Source: Atopobium sp. oral taxon 199 str. F0494 | Lineage (GTDB): Bacteria > Actinomycetota > Coriobacteriia > Coriobacteriales > Atopobiaceae | DNA length: 64,000 nt | Assembly (NCBI RefSeq): GCF_000411555.1 | Contig: NZ_KE150486.1 | Span: 124,001-188,000 of the forward strand | Reading direction: 5' to 3' | Part shown: one piece after another, positions 51,747 to 59,744 of the stretch | Layout: every line of letters begins with the position of its first letter | How positions within the stretch are numbered: the stretch's first letter is position 1 | Program-made: the position numbers and the translations under genes | The notes under the pieces: model-generated | Seen by the model: the letters and a program-made list of their open reading frames with translations, nothing else | Told to the model about the DNA's origin: nothing | Databases searched by the model: none

Positions 51747-53516
51747 ATGGCTTACAGTAATCTTTCCCGCCGTTCGTTTTTGACGCTTTCCGGTGCTGCG
51801 GCTGCAGGGCTTGGCCTTGCTGGGTGCAACAACGGCGCGGCCAACGATGGCAATAAAGCGTCCGGCGATGTTGAGCCACCGGAAGGAAGTCCGGCTACCA
51901 CAGCCCTTGATAAGCTTCCTATCCCCGAGAAAGGCAAGGTCTACATCAACGCCAAGACGCGCGATGAGATTAAGGATGGCGGCACGCTCACCCTTCCCAT
52001 TATCGAGATTGGACCGGACTGGAATTACCTCAATGTAGCTGGCAATACGCTCTACATGCACGAGCTCTGGAATTACTACATGCCTGCTCTTTGCGTTTTG
52101 GGTGACGCTACGGGCTCTAAGATTGAGCCCAATCCCGACTTCATTAAGTCCATCAAGGTGGATGAGAGTAGCGGTAAACAGGTCATTACGGTTGAGTATG
52201 CCGAGAAGGCCGTCTTTAATGACGGCACTCCAATAGACTGGCAGGCGTTTAACGCCGTTTATACCGTTATGAGTGGTAAAGACGAAGCGTACACTCCCTC
52301 TGCGACCGATGGTTACGACAAGATTGAAAGCGTTGCCAAGGGCGCGACTGACAAAATCGCCGTTGTTACCATGACGGAACCGGTCTATCCCGCCGAGGCG
52401 CTTTTTGGCACTGCACTGCACCCATCGGCAGCCGATCCCGACACCTTCAATAATGGCTGGGCTAATGAGCCGCATGTGGATTGGGGTGCTGGCCCGTTTA
52501 CCATCGACTCCTTCAGCGACACTCAGGTGACCCTCAAGCCCAATCCTAACTGGTGGGGAGACGCTCCTAAGCTCGATACCATCGTCTTCAAGCAGATGGA
52601 GTCGCAGGCGCTCTTCAACGCCTTCAAGAACGGCGAGATTGATACGACCGGTGTGACTCAGTCTGGCTCTGCCGAGATGCTCTCCAACTTCAACAGCATG
52701 GAAGACGCGCAGATACGCCGTGCTTACGGCAAGTCGGTCTACAACATTGAGATTAACGCCACGCGCGGTGCCCTTACCGACATCAATGTTCGTAAGGCTT
52801 TCTGCCAGTCCATCGACCCCGCGGTCATTGTCTCCATTATCTTCCAGGGTGTTAACTGGCAAGAAGAGGCTCCGGGCTCGTTGCTCCTTCAGACGTGGTC
52901 CGATGGTTATGAAAACAACCTGCCCTCCGATGTCAAAGACCTTACTGACAGCGCCGCCCATGTCGCCGCTGCCAAGAAGACCCTTGAAGCTGCAGGCTAT
53001 GCGCTTGGCTCTGACGGCATCTATGCTAAGGACGACACCAAGGTCACCTTCGCTTTCACGACGTTCGGAGATTCGGCTACCACCAAGAACCGCGCAGCCG
53101 CAGTTCAGAAGATGGCTAAGGACGCGGGTATTGAGGTCACCATTGACAATCACCCGTCTTCCGAGTTTTCTAAAGTGTTGGTTTCCGGTGACTGGGACAC
53201 CTGCATGTTCGGGTGGAGCGGTACTGCGACTTCTATCTGGAATGGCGGACAGCTCTACGGGTCTACGTCTGAGTCCAACTTTGCCAAGTGCGGAAGCGCG
53301 GAGATTGACGCCGATTTCGCCAAGGTTCCCTCTATCGCTGACCACGCCGAGCAGGTCAAGGCGAGTAATGATGCCGAGAAGAAGAGCATGGCCTCTTACG
53401 GTTACCTACCCGTCTACTCCGGACCTGAGGTCATTGTTGTCAAGAAGGGCATTGCGAATATCGGACCTAACCTGTATCTTGACATCCGCACCGAAGATAT
53501 CGGCTGGGAGAAATAG
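51747..53516 (+). CDS. Tat-type lipoprotein, oligopeptide-type ABC substrate-binding protein (orphan, copy 2)
   Basis: 589 aa, paralogue of the gene at 49520 over its full length. Signal NLSRRSFLTLSGAAAAG with lipobox LAGC; then EGSPATTALDKLPIPEKGK and the SBP_bac_5 fold (FNDGTPIDWQAFNAVYTVM, NPNWWGDAPKLDTIVFKQM, DINVRKAFCQSIDPAVIVSIIFQGV). No transport partners are adjacent. ATG 51747 is preferred by analogy with copy 1 (both GGTGAT-N3-ATGGC). The different upstream region suggests separate regulation of the two copies. A terminator lies about 135 bases downstream. Confidence 0.88.
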   Translation: MAYSNLSRRSFLTLSGAAAAGLGLAGCNNGAANDGNKASGDVEPPEGSPATTALDKLPIPEKGKVYINAKTRDEIKDGGTLTLPIIEIGPDWNYLNVAGNTLYMHELWNYYMPALCVLGDATGSKIEPNPDFIKSIKVDESSGKQVITVEYAEKAVFNDGTPIDWQAFNAVYTVMSGKDEAYTPSATDGYDKIESVAKGATDKIAVVTMTEPVYPAEALFGTALHPSAADPDTFNNGWANEPHVDWGAGPFTIDSFSDTQVTLKPNPNWWGDAPKLDTIVFKQMESQALFNAFKNGEIDTTGVTQSGSAEMLSNFNSMEDAQIRRAYGKSVYNIEINATRGALTDINVRKAFCQSIDPAVIVSIIFQGVNWQEEAPGSLLLQTWSDGYENNLPSDVKDLTDSAAHVAAAKKTLEAAGYALGSDGIYAKDDTKVTFAFTTFGDSATTKNRAAAVQKMAKDAGIEVTIDNHPSSEFSKVLVSGDWDTCMFGWSGTATSIWNGGQLYGSTSESNFAKCGSAEIDADFAKVPSIADHAEQVKASNDAEKKSMASYGYLPVYSGPEVIVVKKGIANIGPNLYLDIRTEDIGWEK

Positions 53517-53652
53517 ACGGCGAGAAGTGGCTTCGGTGGTCCTCCACCGGGCTCGGTTGGCTTCAGTCGACTTCGCCGACCGCTAGCTGTAAACGCCCTC
53601 AACCGTCTTCAGCAGGCTTCAGTACCTAGCCTCCTTGTTTTACAGCACGCTA

Positions 53653-53679
53653 AAGCGGACTCTTCGGGGTCCGCTTTTT
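53653..53679 (+). terminator. Terminator downstream of the second orphan binding protein
   Basis: Ten-base stem AAGCGGACTC / GGGTCCGCTT with one T-G pair and a TTCG tetraloop, followed by T-rich sequence. The 136 bases before it (53517-53652) hold one copy of GGCGAGAAG and no other feature I can name. Confidence 0.85.
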
Positions 53680-53763
53680 CATGCCTTATGAGCCCTCCAT
53701 GCCCTATAAGCTCCTCATGTCAGCCCAGTTTGCGGCCATTCCATTTTCATGTCAGCTCAGTTT
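53680..53763 (+). repeat. 18-bp-periodic intergenic repeats
   Basis: Units begin CATGCC at 53680 and 53698, and CATGTCAGC at 53716 and 53748. The first three are spaced exactly 18 bases. Non-coding; part of the 469-base gap before the PP2C phosphatase gene. Confidence 0.5.
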
Positions 53764-53789
53764 TTCTTACTATTTCAGCTTTTCTATGA

Positions 53790-53809
53790 TGTCCCATAAT
53801 TATGGGACA
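53790..53809. promoter_or_regulatory. Perfect 20-bp palindrome upstream of the phosphatase gene
   Basis: TGTCCCATAATTATGGGACA has twofold symmetry without a spacer, as expected for a dimeric repressor site. It lies about 175 bases before the ATG at 53986. No convincing promoter hexamers were found between. Confidence 0.5.
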
Positions 53810-53985
53810 GTCGCTCATTTGCCGATTTTACATAGTGACCGCGCGTGTTTAGCTGTTCACATCGGCTGTCCGCGCCCATCGGCCGCACCCGCGCGTACCC
53901 GCCACGCTCCAGCGCGCGCTAGACGGAATGCCTGTCGCCATGTGATTCGTGGCACAATAACATCTGAAAAAGAAAGGCGGCGTCT

Positions 53986-56202
53986 ATGGCAGAACAAGAA
54001 CTGAGCGTACGATCCATTGACGGTATCGTTGAAGGCAGTGTTACCGCGACGCTTGCGCGTATTTTGCAGCTCGTGGGAGACGCCGTTATTGTTTTTGACC
54101 AAGAGGGACGGGTACTTCTCGCCAATGACGAAGCTGTCAGACTGTTTGAATACCACGAAAGAAACCTTATAGGATCTGATATCCGCACCTTCTTTACGCC
54201 TGGCGACGCGGAAGATCGGTCGACGGCATTTGACGCGGAGGCGCTCCCATTCCCAGTTGACGGAAGCACAGCGCTTGTAACGGTCGCGGACGCCGCCGGT
54301 GAACCATTGACGCTGCGCGTGCGTTCTGAGCGGGCAGGGGCGCCCACAGAGGCTTTTGTGCTTGTTGTTGTACCGGTGAGTGACGAGGCGACGTCTGAGC
54401 GAGAAGAACAGCGCACCATAGAGGAGCTCCGCCGGGCAAACAAGCGGCTTTCCGGAGCACTTAATATCGTGTTGGATACGCTTGATTCCGAAAATATGGG
54501 GCAGTTGCTTGAGCGTGTCATCGCTGAGATTGCTGACACTATGGAGGCCGACGGTTCCCTCATCTATCTTGCGGAACATGATGGCTTTCACCTACATGGG
54601 ACAACCGAGTCTATCGCGCGCTCATCGGCGCCGCGGTTTGTGGGGTACGGGCATCTGATAGAAAATCTCTGCGCGGATACGGGCCATGCGCTCAGGCTGC
54701 GCGTGGCGCCGCCGAATCCTCAGGATTTGCGTGCCGGACGCCTGACCTCTCGTGATGTAGTCAACGACGATACGCGTGAGGTGTATGAGGTTGCGGTTCG
54801 TCATTTGCCGCCGTTCGTCAGTTTTATCGCGGTACCTGTGTGGTTTGGTGGTCAGATTATAGCGCTGATTGAAGTGGGCTGGAAAACCGTGCATCCCCTG
54901 AATTCTGACGACACGCGCCTGCTTGATTCCATCTCAAATTACCTTTCAGTGCAGTTGGTGGGTGCGCTTTCTACGATGCGGACGCAACGGCGCAATGAGT
55001 TGCGTGAGCTTGCGCTTGATGTTCGCAACCGTTTGACGGCCGCTGCCGGCGCTCAAGAGGGTGGAGCCAGCAGAGTTCTGCCCGAGGTCATGCAAGAGGT
55101 GGCAGAGGCTCTCGATGCCGTGGTATATCCTGTCGTGTGCTGCGAAGTGTCCGGCAGGCCTGTAGTTCACCCCGCGGACGCTCCGGTATTTGAGCTGCCC
55201 GCTGGTTTAGGGGAGATTTCCGAGAAGGACGAGGAAGCTCAGGTCATAGCCATTGCTCCCGACTCTGTCATAAGTGAGGAACTCCGCGCTTTGCAGCAAC
55301 CGTGCATAGGCGCGGCTCTTCTCGCTGGGAAAATAGAAGACAAGCGCCGGACCTGGCTTTTCTTGCGGCCGTATGATTCGGAGCCTATGAGCGACATCGA
55401 CCTTGAATTGCTGCAGCGCGTGGCTCTCAATGTGAGGGCTATTGTGGCGGGCGCGGAAGAAAGCAAGCAAAACAAGCGTATCTCGCAGGCGCTGATGACA
55501 GGCATGAAGAATGAACTGCAGCATATTGATGGTATCGAGGCGCAAGGAATCTATTCGTCCGCGACCGCGGCAGCCTTTGTCGGCGGCGATTTCTACAGCC
55601 TTGTGAGACTTTCGGGACGTCGAGCCTGCGTTATTATGGGCGATGTTTCCGGTAAGGGCATTGAAGCCGCCTCCGTGTCATCGGCCGTGAAGACGGCGCT
55701 TTCCGCATACGCGTGGGAGGGGATTGGTCCTGCTCGCATGGTGGCGAATCTAAACGAGTTTCTTTTGGGCTTCTCGCGCATCGAAACGTTTGCGACGTTG
55801 TTTGTCGGCGTGGTCGATTTGGCGAAGGGCGTGTTGACATACTGTTCAGCGGGACATCCACCCGCGGCGCTTGTGCGCGCCGCTACGGGCGAGGCGCAGC
55901 TTTTGGATGTGCAGTCCGGTGTCGTGGGAGCGTTTCAGGATATGACATACAAAAACGGCTACGTTGAGCTGCGTAAAGATGACGTTTTATTTCTGTACAC
56001 CGACGGTACGACTGAGGCGAGAAGCCCCGAGGGTGCATTTTTTGGCGAGACGGGCTTGCGTGACATGGTCATGAGTGAAGTTCCTCATGGCTTTGAAGGA
56101 CTGCTTGACCGCTTTTTGGCGACGCTGGATGCCTATACAGGACGCAGCCTTGAAGATGACGTTGCTATGGTCGCCTTGCGGTTTTCCGGGCTGCCGGCGT
56201 AG
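53986..56202 (+). CDS. PAS/GAF sensor with PP2C-type (RsbU/SpoIIE) serine phosphatase
   Basis: 738 aa, no membrane helices. PAS domain at about 20-130 (ILQLVGDAVIVFDQEGRVLLANDEAVRLF), a short coiled coil, a GAF domain at about 165-330 (LLERVIAEIADTMEADGSLIYL), a second GAF-like region at about 350-480, and a C-terminal PPM phosphatase at about 510-735 with GGDFYSL, MGDVSGKGIEAA, CSAGHPPA, LFLYTDGTTEA and DDVAM metal-site motifs. Such proteins dephosphorylate anti-anti-sigma factors in response to signals; the next gene encodes such a domain. ATG 53986 follows GAAAGGCGG. Confidence 0.9.
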   Translation: MAEQELSVRSIDGIVEGSVTATLARILQLVGDAVIVFDQEGRVLLANDEAVRLFEYHERNLIGSDIRTFFTPGDAEDRSTAFDAEALPFPVDGSTALVTVADAAGEPLTLRVRSERAGAPTEAFVLVVVPVSDEATSEREEQRTIEELRRANKRLSGALNIVLDTLDSENMGQLLERVIAEIADTMEADGSLIYLAEHDGFHLHGTTESIARSSAPRFVGYGHLIENLCADTGHALRLRVAPPNPQDLRAGRLTSRDVVNDDTREVYEVAVRHLPPFVSFIAVPVWFGGQIIALIEVGWKTVHPLNSDDTRLLDSISNYLSVQLVGALSTMRTQRRNELRELALDVRNRLTAAAGAQEGGASRVLPEVMQEVAEALDAVVYPVVCCEVSGRPVVHPADAPVFELPAGLGEISEKDEEAQVIAIAPDSVISEELRALQQPCIGAALLAGKIEDKRRTWLFLRPYDSEPMSDIDLELLQRVALNVRAIVAGAEESKQNKRISQALMTGMKNELQHIDGIEAQGIYSSATAAAFVGGDFYSLVRLSGRRACVIMGDVSGKGIEAASVSSAVKTALSAYAWEGIGPARMVANLNEFLLGFSRIETFATLFVGVVDLAKGVLTYCSAGHPPAALVRAATGEAQLLDVQSGVVGAFQDMTYKNGYVELRKDDVLFLYTDGTTEARSPEGAFFGETGLRDMVMSEVPHGFEGLLDRFLATLDAYTGRSLEDDVAMVALRFSGLPA

Positions 56203-56312
56203 CGCGTCGCGCGGTAGCGTAACGCTTGCGTTGGCGATGTGCCAGCGACGTGGAGCGTGGTTCCTGCATTGGTGATGCGGAGCGTGGCGCGCTGTGCTCT
56301 GCGCTGAAATAA

Positions 56313-57074
56313 ATGCACGTATGTGGGAACAAAGCCTGTATGCGCACAAAACCAAACATAGCCTTGCTTTCTGTAAACTCTGATCTTGATGTCACCGCAG
56401 TTCCTGCAGTGCGACGCGAGGTCGAAGAGCTTTTAAATCAAGGCTGTCAGCGTATCGTGTTGAACATGGCCGATGTATCCTACATTGATTCGGCCGGCAT
56501 GAGCTTTATCATGTGCGCCTTGCGCCGTGTTCGTTCAACCGGTGGACTTATGAGCCTTACCAATGTGTCGCAGCCGGTGTTTCGCTGTCTTTCGCGTATG
56601 CGTCTGGTTGATTTTATGCCAGTGACACGCGTTGGCGCGCATGCGCACGTTGCTCCTTTGGATCCTAGGGTGCGTCCGCTTTGGCAGACGACGTTTCGGG
56701 TGGACCCTTCCGCGCTGTACGCTGCCCGCGCTCGTGTGGATGAACTTCTCGCCAGCGTACCGTTTTCAAGCGACGCGATGTTTGACCTCAAGCTCGCGGT
56801 GGGCGAGGCTCTTGGCAATGCCGCGGATCATACGTGTGAGGGTGGCATCTTAACAACCGTTGCAATGTATCCCGATCGTGTAACGGTGGACGTCGCTGAT
56901 TGCGGCAGGGGATATGCGCTGGCAGACGATGAGGAACCTCCCGACGTTGATTGCTGTGCTGAGAGGGGTCGCGGTATCAAGCTGATGCGCTTGCTGACTG
57001 ATGCTGTGTCGATTTCGGTCAAGCCGTCGGGCAAGGGGACTGTGGTGCATCTTGTGAAACTGGTGCGTTCGTGA
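56313..57074 (+). CDS. Fused anti-anti-sigma (STAS) and anti-sigma kinase (RsbW-like HATPase) protein
   Basis: 253 aa. Residues ~15-110 form a STAS domain with the phosphorylatable DSAG loop (SYIDSAGMSFIMCAL). Residues ~130-250 form a GHKL kinase: N box LAVGEALGNAADHT, G1 DVADCGRGY, G2 RGRGIKLM. In partner switching these are normally separate proteins; here antagonist and kinase share a chain. The PP2C phosphatase directly upstream is the expected partner; no sigma factor gene is in the window. Start uncertain: ATG 56313 has no clear ribosome site, and ATG 56340 (nine residues shorter) is an alternative. Confidence 0.85.
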   Translation: MHVCGNKACMRTKPNIALLSVNSDLDVTAVPAVRREVEELLNQGCQRIVLNMADVSYIDSAGMSFIMCALRRVRSTGGLMSLTNVSQPVFRCLSRMRLVDFMPVTRVGAHAHVAPLDPRVRPLWQTTFRVDPSALYAARARVDELLASVPFSSDAMFDLKLAVGEALGNAADHTCEGGILTTVAMYPDRVTVDVADCGRGYALADDEEPPDVDCCAERGRGIKLMRLLTDAVSISVKPSGKGTVVHLVKLVRS

Positions 57075-57087
57075 TTCTTTACAACGC

Positions 57088-57127
57088 TTGATATAGATTT
57101 TCACAACTTGGTATAGATCTTCACAAA
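57088..57127 (+). repeat. 20-bp direct tandem repeat
   Basis: TTG[A/G]TATAGAT[T/C]TTCACAA repeats at 57088 and 57108 with two or three differences. It lies between the end of the sigma-regulator gene and the tRNA terminator. Confidence 0.55.
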
Positions 57128-57146
57128 ACGTCCGGTAGTAACTTTC

Positions 57147-57183
57147 AAAAAAACACCTGACACCAATCGGTACCAGGTGTTTT
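57147..57183 (-). terminator. Terminator after tRNA-Cys
   Basis: Ten-base stem AAAACACCTG / CAGGTGTTTT (57150-57159 with 57174-57183); read on the - strand it ends in a run of seven T. It could also serve the + strand gene at 57074. Confidence 0.8.
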
Positions 57184-57193
57184 GAACGTTCGC

Positions 57194-57267
57194 TGGAGGC
57201 GAGACCCGGATTCGAACCGGGGATAAAGGCTTTGCAGGCCTCTGCCTTACCACTTGGCCATCTCGCC
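57194..57267 (-). tRNA. tRNA-Cys(GCA)
   Basis: On the - strand: acceptor GGCGAGA/TCTCGCC, D arm with AAGTGGTAAGGC, anticodon loop CTGCAAA (GCA), T loop TTCGAAT, encoded CCA. Discriminator is T, as usual for tRNA-Cys. Confidence 0.95.
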
Positions 57268-57280
57268 GAAGATGCCGTAT

Positions 57281-57304
57281 AAAAAAGGCCGATCGAAACC
57301 GGCC
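57281..57304 (-). terminator. Terminator between tRNA-Gly and tRNA-Cys
   Basis: On the - strand GGCCG-N8-CGGCC followed by six T. Short stem; partial readthrough into tRNA-Cys is probable since no promoter is seen between the two tRNAs. Confidence 0.6.
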
Positions 57305-57313
57305 GAAAATTCA

Positions 57314-57389
57314 TGGAGCGGGCTACGGGGTTCGAACCCGCGACCTCAACCTTGGCAAGGTTGCGCGCTACCAACTGCGCTAAGCCCGC
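57314..57389 (-). tRNA. tRNA-Gly(GCC)
   Basis: On the - strand: acceptor GCGGGCT/AGCCCGC, D arm AGCGCAGTTGGTAGCGC, anticodon loop TTGCCAA (GCC), T arm CGGGTTCGAACCCCG, discriminator T, encoded CCA. Conventional 73-base body. Confidence 0.96.
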
Positions 57390-57403
57390 GAAGCGCGAGG
57401 AAT

Positions 57404-57432
57404 AATATACGCAAACCGCGCGGCCAATGCAA
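57404..57432 (-). promoter_or_regulatory. Promoter of the tRNA-Gly/tRNA-Cys unit
   Basis: On the - strand TTGCAT (57427-57432), 17-base spacer, TATATT (57404-57409), about 15 bases before the tRNA-Gly 5' end. Confidence 0.8.
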
Positions 57433-57583
57433 GCGAAAATCACAAATTCACCCAAACTTTTTGTCAATCGTATGGTCGATTTCGTAGAAAGCCAGCTCTT
57501 ATGCAGGGCAATAAACATGAACGCTCATCAAAGCGCAGAAATATCGTATCCTAGAGAAGCTGGCGGCTGATTGGATTTGCTTC

Positions 57584-58423
57584 ATGCTCTTTATTCTTGC
57601 GTCACTTATCGCGCTTATATTTGTCGCGTGGCTCGTAGTGCGCGGCTTTGCGAATGCGTTTTATTTCTTCGCGCGTTGGCTTTCCGGCGGTGAAAAACTG
57701 GACGCTGAAACAACGTTGAGCGTATCAGGTAAGTTGCATTCCACTAAAAAAGAGAGAGAACAGTATCTTGACGTCCTGCATATAGGCTGGTATCAGGTGG
57801 TTATTCTCTTTGTAGGCGGCAGTATGGCAGGCCTTCTGTTGGAGGAGATATGGATGCTTGTGACCGCCGGCCTGACCGAGTCGCGCGTAGGCCTTGTATG
57901 GGGACCGTTTTCCCCGCTGTATGGTACGGGCACTGTGCTTCTGACGGTTATCTGTTATTGGCTTCGCAGGCGTCATGTCTCCAACCTCGTGGTTTTTCTC
58001 GTTTCAGCCTGCATCGGCGGCATCCTTGAGCAGGTTACCGGGTGGGGTATGCTGACGTTTTTCCATACGCAATCGTGGAGCTACGCGCATTTGCCCGATC
58101 ACATCACCGAATTTGTCGCCTGGCGGTTTTTGTTTTTCTGGGGACTTCTCGGGCTTGCCTGGTGTCGCTTTGTCATGCCGCGTGCGCTCTATCATATTGG
58201 CGAGCCAACTTCCAGGCGTCAGGCAATTTTCATCACGCTTATTTCGGTATACGTTGTCGCTGACGTGTGCATGACTGTTGCGTGTTTTACGCGCGCCACC
58301 GCGCGCGATGCGGGAGTTTCTCCGCATAACGCTTTCGAGGAGTGGGTGGACACGCATTATTCAAACGAGTTCATTTCCGCGCGGTTCCAGAATATGTCCG
58401 TTCACGTTGAGGGGACCAAGTAG
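57584..58423 (+). CDS. CmpB-type membrane protein (putative ABC transporter permease family)
   Basis: 279 aa with about six membrane helices: an N-terminal one (LFILASLIALIFVAWLVV), then four or five from residue 70. The family hallmark VGLVWGPFSPLYGTGTVLLTV and GGILEQVTGWGMLTFFHTQSWSY to HITEFVAWRFLFFWGLLGL are clear. Pfam calls this ABC_trans_CmpB, but its function is not known. The protein ends in a soluble segment with no assignable motif. It precedes the cysteine desulfurase by one base. Confidence 0.8.
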   Translation: MLFILASLIALIFVAWLVVRGFANAFYFFARWLSGGEKLDAETTLSVSGKLHSTKKEREQYLDVLHIGWYQVVILFVGGSMAGLLLEEIWMLVTAGLTESRVGLVWGPFSPLYGTGTVLLTVICYWLRRRHVSNLVVFLVSACIGGILEQVTGWGMLTFFHTQSWSYAHLPDHITEFVAWRFLFFWGLLGLAWCRFVMPRALYHIGEPTSRRQAIFITLISVYVVADVCMTVACFTRATARDAGVSPHNAFEEWVDTHYSNEFISARFQNMSVHVEGTK

Positions 58424-58424
58424 T

Positions 58425-59744
58425 ATGGCTGACGAGAAGAACCTCCACTCCCCGCAAAATTCCCGCTCCTCGCAAGACCTCAACCCTCCGCGAGACCTCA
58501 GTTCTCTGCAAAACCCTTACTCTCCGCAGGGGGAGAAAAAGGAACGTGAGGTATACCTCGATTTTGCTGCGGCAACGCCTATGGCTCCCGAGGTCGTTGA
58601 AGCGATGCTGCCTTATTTTACGGATCGCTTTTTTAACCCCTCCGCTCCATATGCTGCAGCCCGAGCGGTTCGAGATGAAGTTGAGCGAGCCCGCGCAAAA
58701 CTGGCTCATACCATCGGCGCCCGTCCTGACAATATCGTTTTGACTGCCGGCGCCACGGAAGCAAACAACCTGGCTTTTGCTACGGTGTCCGATGATGGAC
58801 ACGTCATCGTAGACGCTATCGAACATGAAAGCGTGCTTGCCTGCGCAAATACTTTCAGCCATACAACCCTGCGTGTCGGAGCGGACGGCCGTGTGGATCC
58901 AGATCGTGTTGCAGCGGCCATCCGACCTCAGACTGAGCTCATTTCAATCGAGCTCGCAAACGGCGAGATTGGTACCATCCAGCCGATTCGCGAGATAGCC
59001 GCCGTAGCGGCGCGCGAGCGCAGCCGCCGCCTCAAAGCAGGGGAGACCCGTCCGCTTCATGTGCATGCCGATGCATCGCAGGCAGCTGCTACGCTTTCAG
59101 TGAATATTTCTTCACTTGATGTTGATATGCTTACGCTCTCCGCTGCAAAAGTCTATGGTCCCAAGCAGGTGGGGTTGTTGTGGGCTTCCGACAGCGTAAG
59201 GCTTCGGCCGCTGGTGCTGGGAGGCGGACAGGAGGGAGGCGTGCGCTCAGGAACGGAAAACGTAGCCGGCGTCATTGGCTTTGCCTGTGCGCTTGAACGC
59301 GCGCAAGCACATCAAAAGGAAGAAGCGCGCCGCCTTGCTCATCTGCGCGACCTCCTGCAAGCACAACTTGCGCATGAGTTTCTCGACATGGTAGTTTCAG
59401 GTCCAAAAAACGCGAAACTTCGTCTTCCGAGCCTGCTACATGTGGCGTTTCCGGGAGTTGAGGCGCGCCGCCTCGTAATTTTGCTTGAGCGCGAAGGCGT
59501 CTCGGTGGGAACAGGTTCGGCCTGCGCGGCATCAAAAATGCAAATATCTCATGTCCTTGAGGCAATCGGAGCATCGCATGAGGCGGCGGCGGGAAGCCTT
59601 CGCCTTACCCTCGGACGCACGACCACGCAAGACGATATCGTCTATGCCGCCTCCGCACTAATGCGCGCTGTTCATGCGGAGCAGGCTCGCGGCGCCGCAT
59701 TCACGAACACGCTTCGCATGGCAAAGAGGAGCGCCAATGACTAA
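58425..59744 (+). CDS. Cysteine desulfurase (NifS/IscS family) with N-terminal hexapeptide repeats
   Basis: PLP enzyme mobilising sulfur from cysteine, 439 aa. Residues 7-36 are five 6-residue repeats (LHSPQN, SRSSQD, LNPPRD, LSSLQN, PYSPQG), absent from the family, encoded by 18-bp tandem DNA repeats. The catalytic domain starts at VYLDFAAATPMAPEVVEAM: GATEANNLAF, VHADASQAA, PLP lysine in LSAAKVYGPK, and active-site Cys in GTGSACAAS. The His that usually precedes the PLP lysine (SxHK) is Ala. ATG 58425 follows GAGGGG; a start nearer the catalytic domain is not obvious. It overlaps mnmA by eight bases, so it probably supplies sulfur for tRNA thiolation. Confidence 0.88.
   Translation: MADEKNLHSPQNSRSSQDLNPPRDLSSLQNPYSPQGEKKEREVYLDFAAATPMAPEVVEAMLPYFTDRFFNPSAPYAAARAVRDEVERARAKLAHTIGARPDNIVLTAGATEANNLAFATVSDDGHVIVDAIEHESVLACANTFSHTTLRVGADGRVDPDRVAAAIRPQTELISIELANGEIGTIQPIREIAAVAARERSRRLKAGETRPLHVHADASQAAATLSVNISSLDVDMLTLSAAKVYGPKQVGLLWASDSVRLRPLVLGGGQEGGVRSGTENVAGVIGFACALERAQAHQKEEARRLAHLRDLLQAQLAHEFLDMVVSGPKNAKLRLPSLLHVAFPGVEARRLVILLEREGVSVGTGSACAASKMQISHVLEAIGASHEAAAGSLRLTLGRTTTQDDIVYAASALMRAVHAEQARGAAFTNTLRMAKRSAND
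58443..58532 (+). repeat. Five 18-bp tandem units in the 5' part of the cysteine desulfurase gene
   Basis: Units start at 58443, 58461, 58479, 58497 and 58515, all in frame. They share a TCC/CTCCGCAA-like core. Confidence 0.75.

Noticed and set aside
51675-53345. 556-aa open frame on the - strand opposite the second binding protein; a similar one opposite the first (49940-51280)
   Set aside because: Same cause as above; both mirror conserved binding-protein genes and translate to unrelated compositions.
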